From Acidobacteriota bacterium (lineage in GTDB: Bacteria; Acidobacteriota; Vicinamibacteria; Vicinamibacterales; CAVVIG01): a stretch of DNA of 32,332 bases. The stretch lies in contig QHWJ01000071.1 of the NCBI GenBank assembly GCA_003222535.1, positions 1-32,332 on the forward strand. The letters are read 5' to 3'. A program made the translations under genes and the position numbers. Shown one piece after another: positions 17,781-26,111 of the stretch. Below the pieces are notes generated by a model. It made no database searches and was not told where the DNA came from. It saw nothing but the letters and a program-made list of their open reading frames with translations. Each line of letters starts with the position of its first letter. Position 1 is the stretch's first letter.

Positions 17781-19838
17781 TCAGCGCGGCAGCGCGAACA
17801 CGACGATCGTCGGCGCGCCCGGGTTCCTGTCCACCCAGAAGTTCGACGGGCTTCCCGACGCGACGGCGATGTACTGCCTGCCGCCCGTGGCATAGGTGAC
17901 GATGCCGCCGCCGATCGGGCCGCCCGTGTTGAACCGGTACAACACGTCGCCGCTCCGCGCATCGAACACGACGAAGTCGCCGGTCAGCTCGCCGGTCAGC
18001 AGCAGGTTGCCGGCCGTGGTGGTGACCGCCGCCACCATCGGGCGCGGTGAGCGGTACTTCCATTTCACGGCGCCGGTCGAGGCGTCGACGGCGGTGACCC
18101 ACCCCTGCGCCCTCGCCGGCGGATCGAGATCGTTTCGACCGCCCATGTACAGCTTCCCCGGAATGTAGCGGACCTGTTCAAAGGACGAGAACGTCGCGCA
18201 CCAGTCCACCGCCGGGACGTAGAGCAGGTTTGTGCCGGGATTGTACGCCGGCCCATTCCATTGGCTGCCGCCGAGCACGCCCGGGCAGGCACGCAGCGGC
18301 GTCGTGATCACCGGCGTCTCCGCGTTCTCGCGCGTCGTCACGGGCGTCTCGTAGAGGACACGATGGGTGTCCCGATCCAGCGCGCGCAGCATCCCGTCCT
18401 TGCCCGCGGTCGCCACGAGCCGCCGCCTTGTGCCGTCGACCGTCGCGCTGAACATCGGCGTCGCGTGAGTGACGTCCCAATCGTGCGAGTCGTTGGGCAC
18501 GAGTTGACGATGCCATCGCAGCTTCCCGGTGCGCGCGTCGAGGACGACGATCGAGTTGGTGTAGAGGTTGTCACCCTGCCTGAGGTGAACGGGCAGATCG
18601 GGCGCCGGGTTTGTGACCGCGACGTGCAGGTCGCCGTTGTCGGTGTCGAGAGCGAACGTCGTCCACACGGCACCGCCACCCATGGGAATGCCCTTCGGGT
18701 TCTTCCACGTCTCGTACCCCGGCTCGCCCGGTTTGGGCACCGTGTTGAAGCGCCACACCGATGATCCATCGGAGACACGGAATGCGCCCACCCAGCCCTG
18801 GACGTTGTTCTCGCTGCCGGCCGGACCGATGAGCACGAGGTCCTCGAAGATCATCGGCGCCATCGTGAAGGTCTCGCCCTCAGCCGGCTTCGCCACCTGG
18901 CGCGCCCACAACTGCGCGCCGGTGTCGGCGTTCAGCGCGAGGAGGTAACCGTCCGGCGTCCCGCGAATGACGCGGCCATCCTTGAGCGCGACGCCGCGAT
19001 TGCGCTGAAATCCGAGGTCGTCACGGGACGTCCAGGCATGCCGCCACTTGACGCGGCACGTCGCCGAGTCGAGCGCGATGGTGCTCGTCATGGTCGTCAC
19101 ATACATCGTGCCGTTGTAGACGATCGGCCCGGTTTGGAAGTTGTCGCGCTCGCCGACCTGAAACACGCACGCCGGCGCGAGACGCGCAGCCGTCGTGGTG
19201 TTGATCTCCTGAAGCGGCGAGAATCGGGTCCCGCTGTAGTCGTGGGCGGGGAACAGCCAGTCGGTCGAGCGTGCCGACGCGGTCAGCGTGGCCTGGTCGG
19301 GACCGCTGGTGGCCGGCGCCGCGCCCGCGGCGCCTGGAATGAAGGCCGGCGGAGCCGGACGCGCAGTCGCGCGCACGCCCTCTGCAAGAAGGTGTTCGCG
19401 GTCCAACTGCGGGGACTCTGGTGTCACAGCCGACGGACCTGGAGGAAAGCCGTTTGCCTTGAGGATGTAGGCGAAGACCGCGGCGTGATCCAGCGCCGAC
19501 ACGGAGTTGGACGCTCGAGGCGGCATGGTCGTCCGCATGATGAAGAAGAGGTCGGCGAGCGTGACGCGCGGATCGCCCCAGCTTGTCTCGAACCGGGAAC
19601 CGGTCAGCGACGGCGCGGTGCCGCCCGTGAGCGTCGCGCCGTGACAGGCGGCACACGATTGCCGGTACACCGTCTCGCCGCTCGCCGCCTGCGCTTCAGT
19701 GAAAAGCCGTGGCCGTGGTGCCGTATTCGCGGTCTGGCTCGACTGCCCCGCGCCGAGGAGCGCCGCGGTCCCGGCGCCGACAACGCTGCTGAACACGACC
19801 GCTATGCGGCGCGCCTGGATCGCTCGCGTCTGGACCAT
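17781..19838 (-). CDS. Secreted cytochrome c / PQQ-binding-like propeller protein
   Basis: The 685-residue protein starts with a membrane/signal segment (RIAVVFSSVVGAGTAALLGA). It is followed by a class I cytochrome c domain with SCAACH (Cys62, Cys65, His66) and a Met in MRTTMPP as probable axial ligand. From about residue 195 a propeller follows with PQQ-type blade motifs (GTMYVTTMTSTIALDS, DARTGKLRWHR, DAVKWK-like strands) and ends IVVFALPR. Such haem-PQQ proteins are periplasmic dehydrogenases passing electrons to the respiratory chain; the substrate cannot be assigned. The heme domain is N-terminal, unlike classical quinohaemoprotein alcohol dehydrogenases, where it is C-terminal. The propeller is complete, unlike the truncated one at 11019-12728. 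Confidence 0.85.
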   Translation of the reverse strand: MVQTRAIQARRIAVVFSSVVGAGTAALLGAGQSSQTANTAPRPRLFTEAQAASGETVYRQSCAACHGATLTGGTAPSLTGSRFETSWGDPRVTLADLFFIMRTTMPPRASNSVSALDHAAVFAYILKANGFPPGPSAVTPESPQLDREHLLAEGVRATARPAPPAFIPGAAGAAPATSGPDQATLTASARSTDWLFPAHDYSGTRFSPLQEINTTTAARLAPACVFQVGERDNFQTGPIVYNGTMYVTTMTSTIALDSATCRVKWRHAWTSRDDLGFQRNRGVALKDGRVIRGTPDGYLLALNADTGAQLWARQVAKPAEGETFTMAPMIFEDLVLIGPAGSENNVQGWVGAFRVSDGSSVWRFNTVPKPGEPGYETWKNPKGIPMGGGAVWTTFALDTDNGDLHVAVTNPAPDLPVHLRQGDNLYTNSIVVLDARTGKLRWHRQLVPNDSHDWDVTHATPMFSATVDGTRRRLVATAGKDGMLRALDRDTHRVLYETPVTTRENAETPVITTPLRACPGVLGGSQWNGPAYNPGTNLLYVPAVDWCATFSSFEQVRYIPGKLYMGGRNDLDPPARAQGWVTAVDASTGAVKWKYRSPRPMVAAVTTTAGNLLLTGELTGDFVVFDARSGDVLYRFNTGGPIGGGIVTYATGGRQYIAVASGSPSNFWVDRNPGAPTIVVFALPR

Positions 19839-19884
19839 GATGGCGCGGATTATACGCGCCCTGTGTTCAGCCAGGCACGTGCCA

Positions 19885-19935
19885 TGGCTGGTGGCTGATG
19901 GCTAAGGGCTAAGGGCTAAGGGCGCCATCAGCCAT
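19885..19935. repeat. GGCTGAT/GGGCTAA array with a perfect 10-bp stem
   Basis: GGCTGATGGC (19893-19902) pairs with GCCATCAGCC (19924-19933), extended by one T-A pair, around three GGGCTAA-type units. It lies between the PQQ gene start and the DUF2911 gene end. Confidence 0.85.
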
Positions 19936-19941
19936 GATGAG

Positions 19942-20610
19942 TTACTGCCTGGCCTTGAACGGGGTGCTGGCCATGGTTTTTCCCCACATGAGGGCCATCC
20001 TGCCGCCGTCGTTCGTCATGTCGACGAAACTCCACGTCAACTGATCGATGGCGAACGGCAGCGTGTCGACCTTCATCGGGATGCGGGCGACGTCCTTCTC
20101 CGCCGTATAGCCGTACGCACCCCAGAGCGCCGTCTTGTCCTGCGGATCGAACTTCTGCTGCGCCGCCCAGTTCGAAACGATCAGCGTCCACTGTGACGGC
20201 TTCAAGATGATGAAGAGACTGTATTCGCCGGCCGGCACGGTCTTGTCGCCGAACATGAGCGGGACTTCGGTCTTGAGTCGAGTCGTGACGTTCGCGCCGG
20301 CTCGCCAGACGGGCGGCGCCGGAAAGCCGGGGGCGCCCACATCGAGGGCGGCCTTGCCGTAGTTCTCGCCGGATCCGAACAAATCGCGTTCGCGCTGGAG
20401 CGGGCGGCCGTAGGTGATCTCGATCCATTTGCCGCCCAGATAGTTCTCGCGGCCGAGCGTGAACGCAGGACGCTGGCCTTTGGTCCATTTGCCGAGCACC
20501 TGCACTTGCGCCGCGCCGTCGGGGCTCATCGGCCGTGTGCCGGCCTGCGCGAAGACCAGCGCGCCAGTCGCCAGGAGCGGAACAATCGCTGCCATCGCTT
20601 TGCGTGTCAT
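19942..20610 (-). CDS. DUF2911 family secreted protein
   Basis: The start at 20610 has GGAGG 7-8 bases upstream. The 222-residue product begins MTRKAMAAIVPLLATGALVF followed by AQA, a Sec signal peptide. The mature part carries the DUF2911 pattern: ITYGRPLQRERDLFGS, YGKAALDVGAPGFPAPPVWR, GANVTTRLKTEVPLMFGDK, PAGEYSLFIIL and WGAYGYTAEKDVARIPMKV. DUF2911 proteins are abundant, uncharacterised periplasmic proteins of Bacteroidetes and Acidobacteria. No catalytic residues are known. Its upstream region and 3' flank both carry repeat arrays. Confidence 0.85.
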   Translation of the reverse strand: MTRKAMAAIVPLLATGALVFAQAGTRPMSPDGAAQVQVLGKWTKGQRPAFTLGRENYLGGKWIEITYGRPLQRERDLFGSGENYGKAALDVGAPGFPAPPVWRAGANVTTRLKTEVPLMFGDKTVPAGEYSLFIILKPSQWTLIVSNWAAQQKFDPQDKTALWGAYGYTAEKDVARIPMKVDTLPFAIDQLTWSFVDMTNDGGRMALMWGKTMASTPFKARQ

Positions 20611-20700
20611 TGGTGTCCTCCACGAGTGCGAGTCGGGACACTGTCGCACGACACCTGAGGCTTTCGCAAGATCACCATCGACTCGCCGCCCACGCGCTCG

Positions 20701-20918
20701 GGTCAAGGTTCAACGTTCAGGTTCAAGGTTCAAGGTTCGTTCTCGGTTCGGGGTTCGACGTTCAAGGTTCGGCGTTCGGAGTTCTGCGTTCCGAACTGCG
20801 AACGGCGCGCTTGGAACTCAGAACCTTGAACCCCGAACGCTGAACCTCGAACCAGGAACCAAGAACTCCGAACATGAACGAACCTTGAACCCTGAACCCT
20901 GAACCCTGAACCCTGAAG
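20701..20918. repeat. Facing GGTTCAA and CCCTGAA arrays
   Basis: The left part has GGTTCAA/GGTTCGA-type units. The right part has their complements, ending in four regular CCCTGAA-type heptamers at about 20889-20917. The whole stretch could fold into one long imperfect hairpin. It sits between the DUF2911 start and the ExeA-like gene end. A 22-base segment (20724-20745) recurs identically at 25964-25985. Confidence 0.9.
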
Positions 20919-20925
20919 CGGTCCA

Positions 20926-22545
20926 TCATCGGGCGATCGGCACAACCTGCGTGCCCGTGAGACCGGCGCTATGAAGGCGCCGTTGCGCTTCCTCAGCGTC
21001 AGCGCGAGCCGCAAACGGACCGGCGATCACCTGTTGCCAGCCGTCCGAGACGCGCCGGCGAATCGGCAGACCGAGCGCCGCGACTTCGGCCGCCGCTGAT
21101 GCCGCACGTGCGTCGGTCCGAAACGATGCGACCACAATATCGAAGCCCCCGCCGGGTGCCGTCGCGACGCCCGCGGACGGAACAGGAGCGGTGACCTCCG
21201 GAGCTATTTGTGTTCCTGTGGTCGCCGTCGCTTCGGGCACCGGCGAGTTGGCGCCCGCAGGCGCCGGGTCGCGTCGCGCGCCGGACCCGCGGGTTGCAGA
21301 CGAAGCCGGCGCTGGCACGGAGGGAGGTGCATCAGCCACCGGCGGTCCGGCCGTACGAAGGCCGAACCAGACGGCCAGGGCAGCCGCGAGCGAGCTCGCG
21401 ACCACGAGATACTTCGTCAAGCGTGGTGCCGCGGCCGGAAGGTTGCGGGTGCTTAACCCGTCAGGCACGGGCACGGACTCGTCAGCAGGTTGGAGGGTGT
21501 TGCCAGCCGCCTCGGATTCGGACGAAACGGCCCTGAACGATTCCTCGGGTTCGACCAGCGTGCCGCCTTCGGTCGCGTTCACACGTGCCGCCGGCGAGGC
21601 TGGCGCAGCCTGCTCTCCGACTCCCAGCGCGCGGGCTGCCGCCTGGATCAACGGGCCGTCGATGATGCGCAGCCGGGAAGCACAGGCCGCTTCGAGCGAG
21701 CGATCGCACAGCAGGTTGACCATCCGCGGCAGGCCGCCCGAGAGCACTGATACGGCTTGAATCGCGTCCGACGTGAACTCGGCGCCCGCGTTCGTCCCCG
21801 CCCGCCCGGCGAGGTCCGGTGTCGGCCCGGTCGCGCCGGGCGCCTCAGACGGCTTGCCGTCGCTGGCCAGCGCGAGCCGGTGCTGGATGTACTGCGCCAC
21901 CTCCTCTCTGGTCAGCGGCGCCAGCCGGAACCGCCGCGACACGCGCTGCTGCAACTGACGCAGTTCGGGACGGGACAGCAGGGGCTCCAGGTCCGTCTGC
22001 CCGACCAGGATGATCTGAAGGAGCGTGCCGCCCTCGTCGTCGATGTTCGAGACCAGACGAATCTGCTCGAGGACGTGAGGCTGCAGATGCTGCGCTTCGT
22101 CGATGATGACGACTGCGTGCGCCTGGATCGGCGCGAGCGAGCGGAGAAACGCGTGCAGCGTCTGGATCAATTCGTGACGGCTCACGTCGGTGAGCTTGAT
22201 CCGATCCTTCGAGACGACGCCGAAGTCCTGGAGCAACTGCTTCAGAAGGTCGTCGCGTTCGAGCAGCGGGTCGTTGATGAGCGAGAGAAACGTCTTGCGC
22301 CGGAGTTCCTGCAGTACTGTCCGGCACAGGAGTGTCTTGCCGCTGCCGATCTCGCCGGTGATGACGACCAGCGGCTCGCGCCTCTCGAGCGCGTAGGCGA
22401 CCTGGGCGAGCGCGGCCGAATGCGACGCGCTCGCAAACAGGAATCGAGTGTCGGGAGCGAGGCTGAATGGCGCCTTGTTCAATCCGAAGAACGGCTCGTA
22501 CCTCTCCACTCGCCCGGGTTGCTCAAGTGTAGTCACGGCTATCAT
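20926..22545 (-). CDS. ExeA/GspA-like AAA+ ATPase with C-terminal SPOR domain
   Basis: The 539-residue product begins MIAVTTLEQPGRVERYEPFF and continues GLNKAPFSLAPDTRFLF, the usual ExeA N-terminus. Walker A is GEIGSGKT (64-71), Walker B VIIDEAQ (about 146-152), with a sensor region QIILVGQTDLEP and the Arg-rich RVSRRFRLAPL. A Pro/Ala-rich linker contains one membrane helix (YLVVASSLAAALAVWFGL). The last ~75 residues form a SPOR domain (GFDIVVASFRTDARAASAAA ... AARADAEEAQRRL), which binds denuded peptidoglycan. ExeA-like ATPases help secretion or pilus complexes cross the cell wall, so a cell-envelope role is likely. The frame extends to a GTG at 22704, but homology begins just after 22545. 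Confidence 0.85.
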   Translation of the reverse strand: MIAVTTLEQPGRVERYEPFFGLNKAPFSLAPDTRFLFASASHSAALAQVAYALERREPLVVITGEIGSGKTLLCRTVLQELRRKTFLSLINDPLLERDDLLKQLLQDFGVVSKDRIKLTDVSRHELIQTLHAFLRSLAPIQAHAVVIIDEAQHLQPHVLEQIRLVSNIDDEGGTLLQIILVGQTDLEPLLSRPELRQLQQRVSRRFRLAPLTREEVAQYIQHRLALASDGKPSEAPGATGPTPDLAGRAGTNAGAEFTSDAIQAVSVLSGGLPRMVNLLCDRSLEAACASRLRIIDGPLIQAAARALGVGEQAAPASPAARVNATEGGTLVEPEESFRAVSSESEAAGNTLQPADESVPVPDGLSTRNLPAAAPRLTKYLVVASSLAAALAVWFGLRTAGPPVADAPPSVPAPASSATRGSGARRDPAPAGANSPVPEATATTGTQIAPEVTAPVPSAGVATAPGGGFDIVVASFRTDARAASAAAEVAALGLPIRRRVSDGWQQVIAGPFAARADAEEAQRRLHSAGLTGTQVVPIAR

Positions 22546-22792
22546 TCTACGCACCGGGACCGGTAGAACGAACTCTCGTGTGAATTGATGAGGTATCAAT
22601 TCTCCATGAGCGCCTTCAGTCTCGTGTCCTGTAACACTAGCGAGATCGGTCTGCAGCGTCACGAACTGGGCGTCGAGGGCGCCTTCCACCTGCTCGAGTG
22701 GCACGGGAGGCGCGTGCAGAATGAAGGGGTAGATGTTGGAGTTTCACGAGTCGTCGCGCGGCGCCAGCGGCCCCTGTGGTAGATTCGAGCCC

Positions 22793-23932
22793 ATGAGAGC
22801 CGTTGCGATCTCATCGGCGGCGTTGACTCTGGCGACCGGTTTGCTGGCTGCCGTGCCGCAGTCGCCCCCGGCTCGAAAACCCATCGATGTCTCGACGCTC
22901 GGCCCTCAAGTAGGCGAGCGCGTTCCCGACTTCGACCTGAAGGATCAAAACGGCAAGAGCTGGACCCTCCATTCCATGATGGGACCGAAGGGGGCCATGC
23001 TCGTCTTCTTCCGCTCGGCAGACTGGTGACCGTACTGCAAGACGCAGCTCGTGGAGCTGCAAGGACGCGTCGACGAGATACGGAAACAAGGCCTCTCGTT
23101 GGCGGCGATGAGTTACGACCCTCCCGAGATCCTCGCGGCCTTCAGCCGTCAACGCGGCATCACGTTTCCGCTGCTGTCGGACATCGGGTCGGAGACGATA
23201 AAGCGTTACGGCATCCTCAACGCGGTTGCGGCCGAGGCGGTTGGTCCAAATGCGACGGATCCGGTTGTCGCCGCGGACGTGAAGAAGTACGTCTCGCAGG
23301 TGGGCGCGAGTGCTCGGATGGTCGGGATTCCGTTCCCGGGCACCTTCATTCTCGACCGCGACGGCCGCGTGAAGTCGCGCTTTTTCGAAGAGTCCTATAT
23401 CGAGCGGAGCACGTCGTCGAGCATCCTGATGCGCGTCGGCGCTAAAGAGACCGCGGTTCCCGGCACGCAGCTGTCGGCCGGGCACCTCGACCTCAAGACC
23501 TATCCAGGCGAAGCGGCGGTGGCGCCGGGGAATCGATTTTCGATCGCGTTTGACGTAACGCCGAAGCCACGAATTCACGTCTATGCGCCTGGCGCGTCAG
23601 GGTACCGCGTCGTCGGCGTGACGATCACGCCGCAGCCGTTCGTGCGTGTTCTGCCGCTCGAGTATCCGAAATCGGAGATCTACTTCTTCAAGCCGCTCAA
23701 CGAGCGCGTGCCGGTGTACGCGAAGCCGTTCACGCTCGTTCAAGAGCTGGTCCTCGAGGGACACCCCGAAGCGCAAGCGGCGTTGCGCGGGAAGGATTCG
23801 GTGACCGTTACCGGCGCTCTGGACTATCAGGCATGCGACGACAAGGTGTGCTTCAATCCGACGTCGATTCCCCTGAGCTGGACGCTCTCGCTGCGTCCGC
23901 TGATACGAGAGCGACCCACCGTTCCACAGTAG
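22793..23932 (+). CDS. Predicted selenoprotein: redoxin domain (UPYC) plus DsbD-alpha-like domain
   Basis: Bases 22793-23932 form one frame of 379 residues interrupted only by TGA at 23027-23029. Before it lie a signal peptide (MRAVAISSAALTLATGLLAA) and a redoxin start (VGERVPDFDLKDQNGKSWTL ... LVFFRSADW). After it comes PYCKTQLVELQ and a full AhpC/TSA-like fold (YDPPEILAAFSRQRGITFPL, FPGTFILDRDGRV). The family has CPYC at this site, so residue 79 is expected to be Sec replacing the attacking Cys, with Cys82 as partner. The C-terminal ~130 residues resemble the DsbD N-terminal domain, with YQACDDKVCF as its disulfide. The protein is probably a periplasmic thiol oxidoreductase. A hairpin with bacterial SECIS geometry follows the TGA. 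The alternative is a Cys-to-stop mutation (TGC to TGA). Confidence 0.8.
23044..23060 (+). promoter_or_regulatory. Candidate bacterial SECIS hairpin
   Basis: GCAGCTC-GTG-GAGCTGC is a perfect 7-bp stem with a 3-base loop beginning with G, 21 bases after the TGA. From memory, bacterial SECIS elements need a G at the start of the apical loop and a spacing of roughly 16-37 bases, which this satisfies. The same codons encode QLVEL with common GC-rich codons, so the palindrome could arise by chance. Confidence 0.55.
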
Positions 23933-23956
23933 CGAGCCAACGTAGCTTGACCTCGC

Positions 23957-24592
23957 ATGCGTGTCGCGATCGTCGGCGGACCGGGAATTGGAAAGAGCAC
24001 GCTCGTCCGGCAACTCGGCGACCTGTACCACAACGGGTCTTACGGGGAAGGCGAGAAAGGCGTCTGGGATCCCCGGGTGCTCGAAGACATCGCGGCGGGG
24101 CGCAACCCTGTTGGCGTCACGATGTACTTCGGACGGCTCTATGACGCGAACTATCGCGACGCCGCGGCAAACGACCGGCCCGGCAAAGTGATCTTCTTCG
24201 AAGGCGCCCGCATCACGCTCGAAGCGCACATCCCGGAGTATCCGGAAGCGTACCATGTGGAGCTCCGGAAGGCCCTCGCGATCGGGGACACGTGGAACCC
24301 GGATCGCGTCATCGTCCTCACGTCGAACACCGACACGATCGAGAGACACATCAAGCAGAGGAACCGGCCGTACGAGAGCGCCGCGAACATGGTGCGGCGT
24401 TTCCGGCTGATCGACGGCGAATTCCGCCGCCTCGCGCCGCTCTACCCCAATACCGTCGTGATCGACCGCGACAGCCTGGAATTCCACGAGCGCGAAGGCC
24501 TCAACAGCATCATCGATGCCGCAGGGCTCCCGATGTTCCAGGAGATCCCCTACGAGAGGCTGGACCGTCACCGCGATGGTGAGCGACCGTGA
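23957..24592 (+). CDS. Deoxynucleoside-kinase-like P-loop protein
   Basis: The 211-residue protein begins MRVAIVGGPGIGKSTLVRQL, a clear P-loop at residues 7-15. Further features are the FFEGARITLEAHIPEYPEAY segment in the place of the dNK substrate/ERS region and IERHIKQRNRPYE, which resembles the LID region (RIKKRGRxYE) of deoxyadenosine/deoxyguanosine kinases. Family members phosphorylate deoxynucleosides for nucleotide salvage in the cytosol. The canonical ERS motif is not evident, so the substrate is uncertain. The start ATG is 24 bases after the selenoprotein stop and has no clear Shine-Dalgarno, and the gene end overlaps the next start (TGATG). The three genes probably share a transcript. 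Confidence 0.7.
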   Translation: MRVAIVGGPGIGKSTLVRQLGDLYHNGSYGEGEKGVWDPRVLEDIAAGRNPVGVTMYFGRLYDANYRDAAANDRPGKVIFFEGARITLEAHIPEYPEAYHVELRKALAIGDTWNPDRVIVLTSNTDTIERHIKQRNRPYESAANMVRRFRLIDGEFRRLAPLYPNTVVIDRDSLEFHEREGLNSIIDAAGLPMFQEIPYERLDRHRDGERP

Positions 24593-25881
24593 TGGAGAGG
24601 GCATCTCCCGCCGCGACCATCAGGGCCCTCAACAGCCCCGGCCAGGTGCTGTTTGCGAGCCTGATCGGCACCACCATCGAGTTCTTCGACTTCTACATCT
24701 ACGCCACGGCAGCGGTGCTCGTCTTCCCCCGCCTGTTTTTTCCGAAGTCGGATCCGGCATCCGCGACGCTCGCCTCGCTCGCGACCTTTGCGATCGCCTT
24801 CCTGGCGCGACCGATCGGCTCCGCGCTCTTCGGCCACTTCGGCGATCGAGTCGGCCGTAAGACGACGCTGGTCGCCGCGCTCATGACGATGGGCGTGTCG
24901 ACGGTCGCCATCGGTGCGCTGCCCGCCTACGGCACGATCGGCATCGCCGCGCCGCTGCTCCTCGCGCTCTGCCGGTTTGGCCAGGGCCTCGGCCTCGGCG
25001 GGGAATGGGGTGGCGCCGTGCTCCTCGCGATCGAGAATGCGCCGCCCGGGAAGCGCGCATGGTACGGGATGTTCCCTCAGCTCGGCGCGCCGATAGGATT
25101 TCTTTTCTCCGGCGGCGTCTTCCTCGCGCTGTCTGCCCTGCTCACCGATGAACAGTTTTTCGCCTTCGCCTGGCGCATTCCGTTTCTGGCGAGCGCCGTG
25201 CTCGTGCTGCTGGGCCTCTACGTGCGGCTCACCATCACCGAAACGCCCGTGTTTCGCGAAGCCCTCGAACGGCACGACCGGGTGAATGTGCCGATGCTCG
25301 TCGTCTTTCGCGACCACGCCGGTACACTGTTCCTCGGCGTCCTCGTGTCGCTGTCGGCATTCGTGGTCTTCTACCTGATGACCGTCTTTGCGCTCTCGTG
25401 GGGAACCAGCGCGCTCGGCTACACGCGCGAGCGGTTCCTCGTCATCCAGTTGTTCGCCATGCTGTTCTTCGCGCTCTTCATCCCCATCTCCGCCGTGCTC
25501 GCGGAGCGGGGGCGCCGCCGCATGCTGATGTGGGTGAACGTCGCCATCGGCGCTTTCGGACTGGTGATGGCGCCGTTGTTCGCGGGGGGAACCGCGGGCG
25601 CGGTGACCATGATGGTGTCGGGCATGTCGCTCATGGGCCTCGTCTACGGACCGCTCGGAACGGTGCTATCGGAGCTCTTTCCGACATCGGTCCGCTACTC
25701 GGGCAGCTCGCTGACATTCAACCTGGCCGGCATCTTCGGCGCGTCGCTGGCGCCGTACGCCGCCACGTACCTCGCCACGACCCACGGGCTGCATTACGTC
25801 GGGTACTATCTCAGCGCAGCCGCGGTGCTCTCGCTCACGGGGCTGCTCGCGACGCGTGAAACGAAAGACGACGTGCTCTAG
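24592..25881 (+). CDS. MFS transporter, metabolite:H+ symporter (MHS) family
   Basis: The 429-residue, 12-helix protein has the MHS hallmarks: IGTTIEFFDFYIYATAAVLV in helix 1, ARPIGSALFGHFGDRVGRK in the loop 2-3 signature, LGLGGEWGGAVLLAIENAP and ELFPTSVRYSGSSLTFNLAG near the end. MHS proteins import organic acids, osmolytes or aromatic compounds with protons. The start codon is ATG at 24592, overlapping the preceding stop by one base; a GTG at 24589 in the same frame is possible. Translational coupling with the kinase-like gene is likely. Confidence 0.9.
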   Translation: MERASPAATIRALNSPGQVLFASLIGTTIEFFDFYIYATAAVLVFPRLFFPKSDPASATLASLATFAIAFLARPIGSALFGHFGDRVGRKTTLVAALMTMGVSTVAIGALPAYGTIGIAAPLLLALCRFGQGLGLGGEWGGAVLLAIENAPPGKRAWYGMFPQLGAPIGFLFSGGVFLALSALLTDEQFFAFAWRIPFLASAVLVLLGLYVRLTITETPVFREALERHDRVNVPMLVVFRDHAGTLFLGVLVSLSAFVVFYLMTVFALSWGTSALGYTRERFLVIQLFAMLFFALFIPISAVLAERGRRRMLMWVNVAIGAFGLVMAPLFAGGTAGAVTMMVSGMSLMGLVYGPLGTVLSELFPTSVRYSGSSLTFNLAGIFGASLAPYAATYLATTHGLHYVGYYLSAAAVLSLTGLLATRETKDDVL

Positions 25882-25944
25882 CGGCTCGGCACCTCACGAA
25901 AAGCACGACGACGTTGAAAGCTCGAACGAGCACTGGTCCGCGAT

Positions 25945-25985
25945 CGGTTCAAGGTTCACTGTGCAAGGTTCAAGGTTCGTTCTCG
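25945..25985. repeat. Short GGTTCAA array
   Basis: GGTTCAA, GGTTCAC and further units follow the MHS gene. The last 22 bases are identical to 20724-20745 in the large array upstream. Confidence 0.85.
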
Positions 25986-26111
25986 CGTGGTTACGAAACC
26001 CTTACGGCCTCCCGGCGGACCTGGGTATATAACGGTGCCCGAGCGCCGGCCAAATGAAAATCCCGGCGTGATCCCGAGTCAGTAGCTCGCCCGTACGGCG
26101 AGGAGGTCTGC

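Noticed and set aside
22546-22792. N-terminal extension of the ExeA-like protein from GTG 22704, or a separate minus-strand coding fragment
   Set aside because: The stretch is open and reads somewhat protein-like (YPFILHAPPVPLEQ), but ExeA homology starts just after 22545 and no ribosome site supports the longer start. It is kept only as a possibility.
22793-23029. Short truncated redoxin ending at TGA, followed by a separate gene starting at 23051
   Set aside because: The two parts are in one frame and complete one fold across the active site; the second part would lack a start with a ribosome site.
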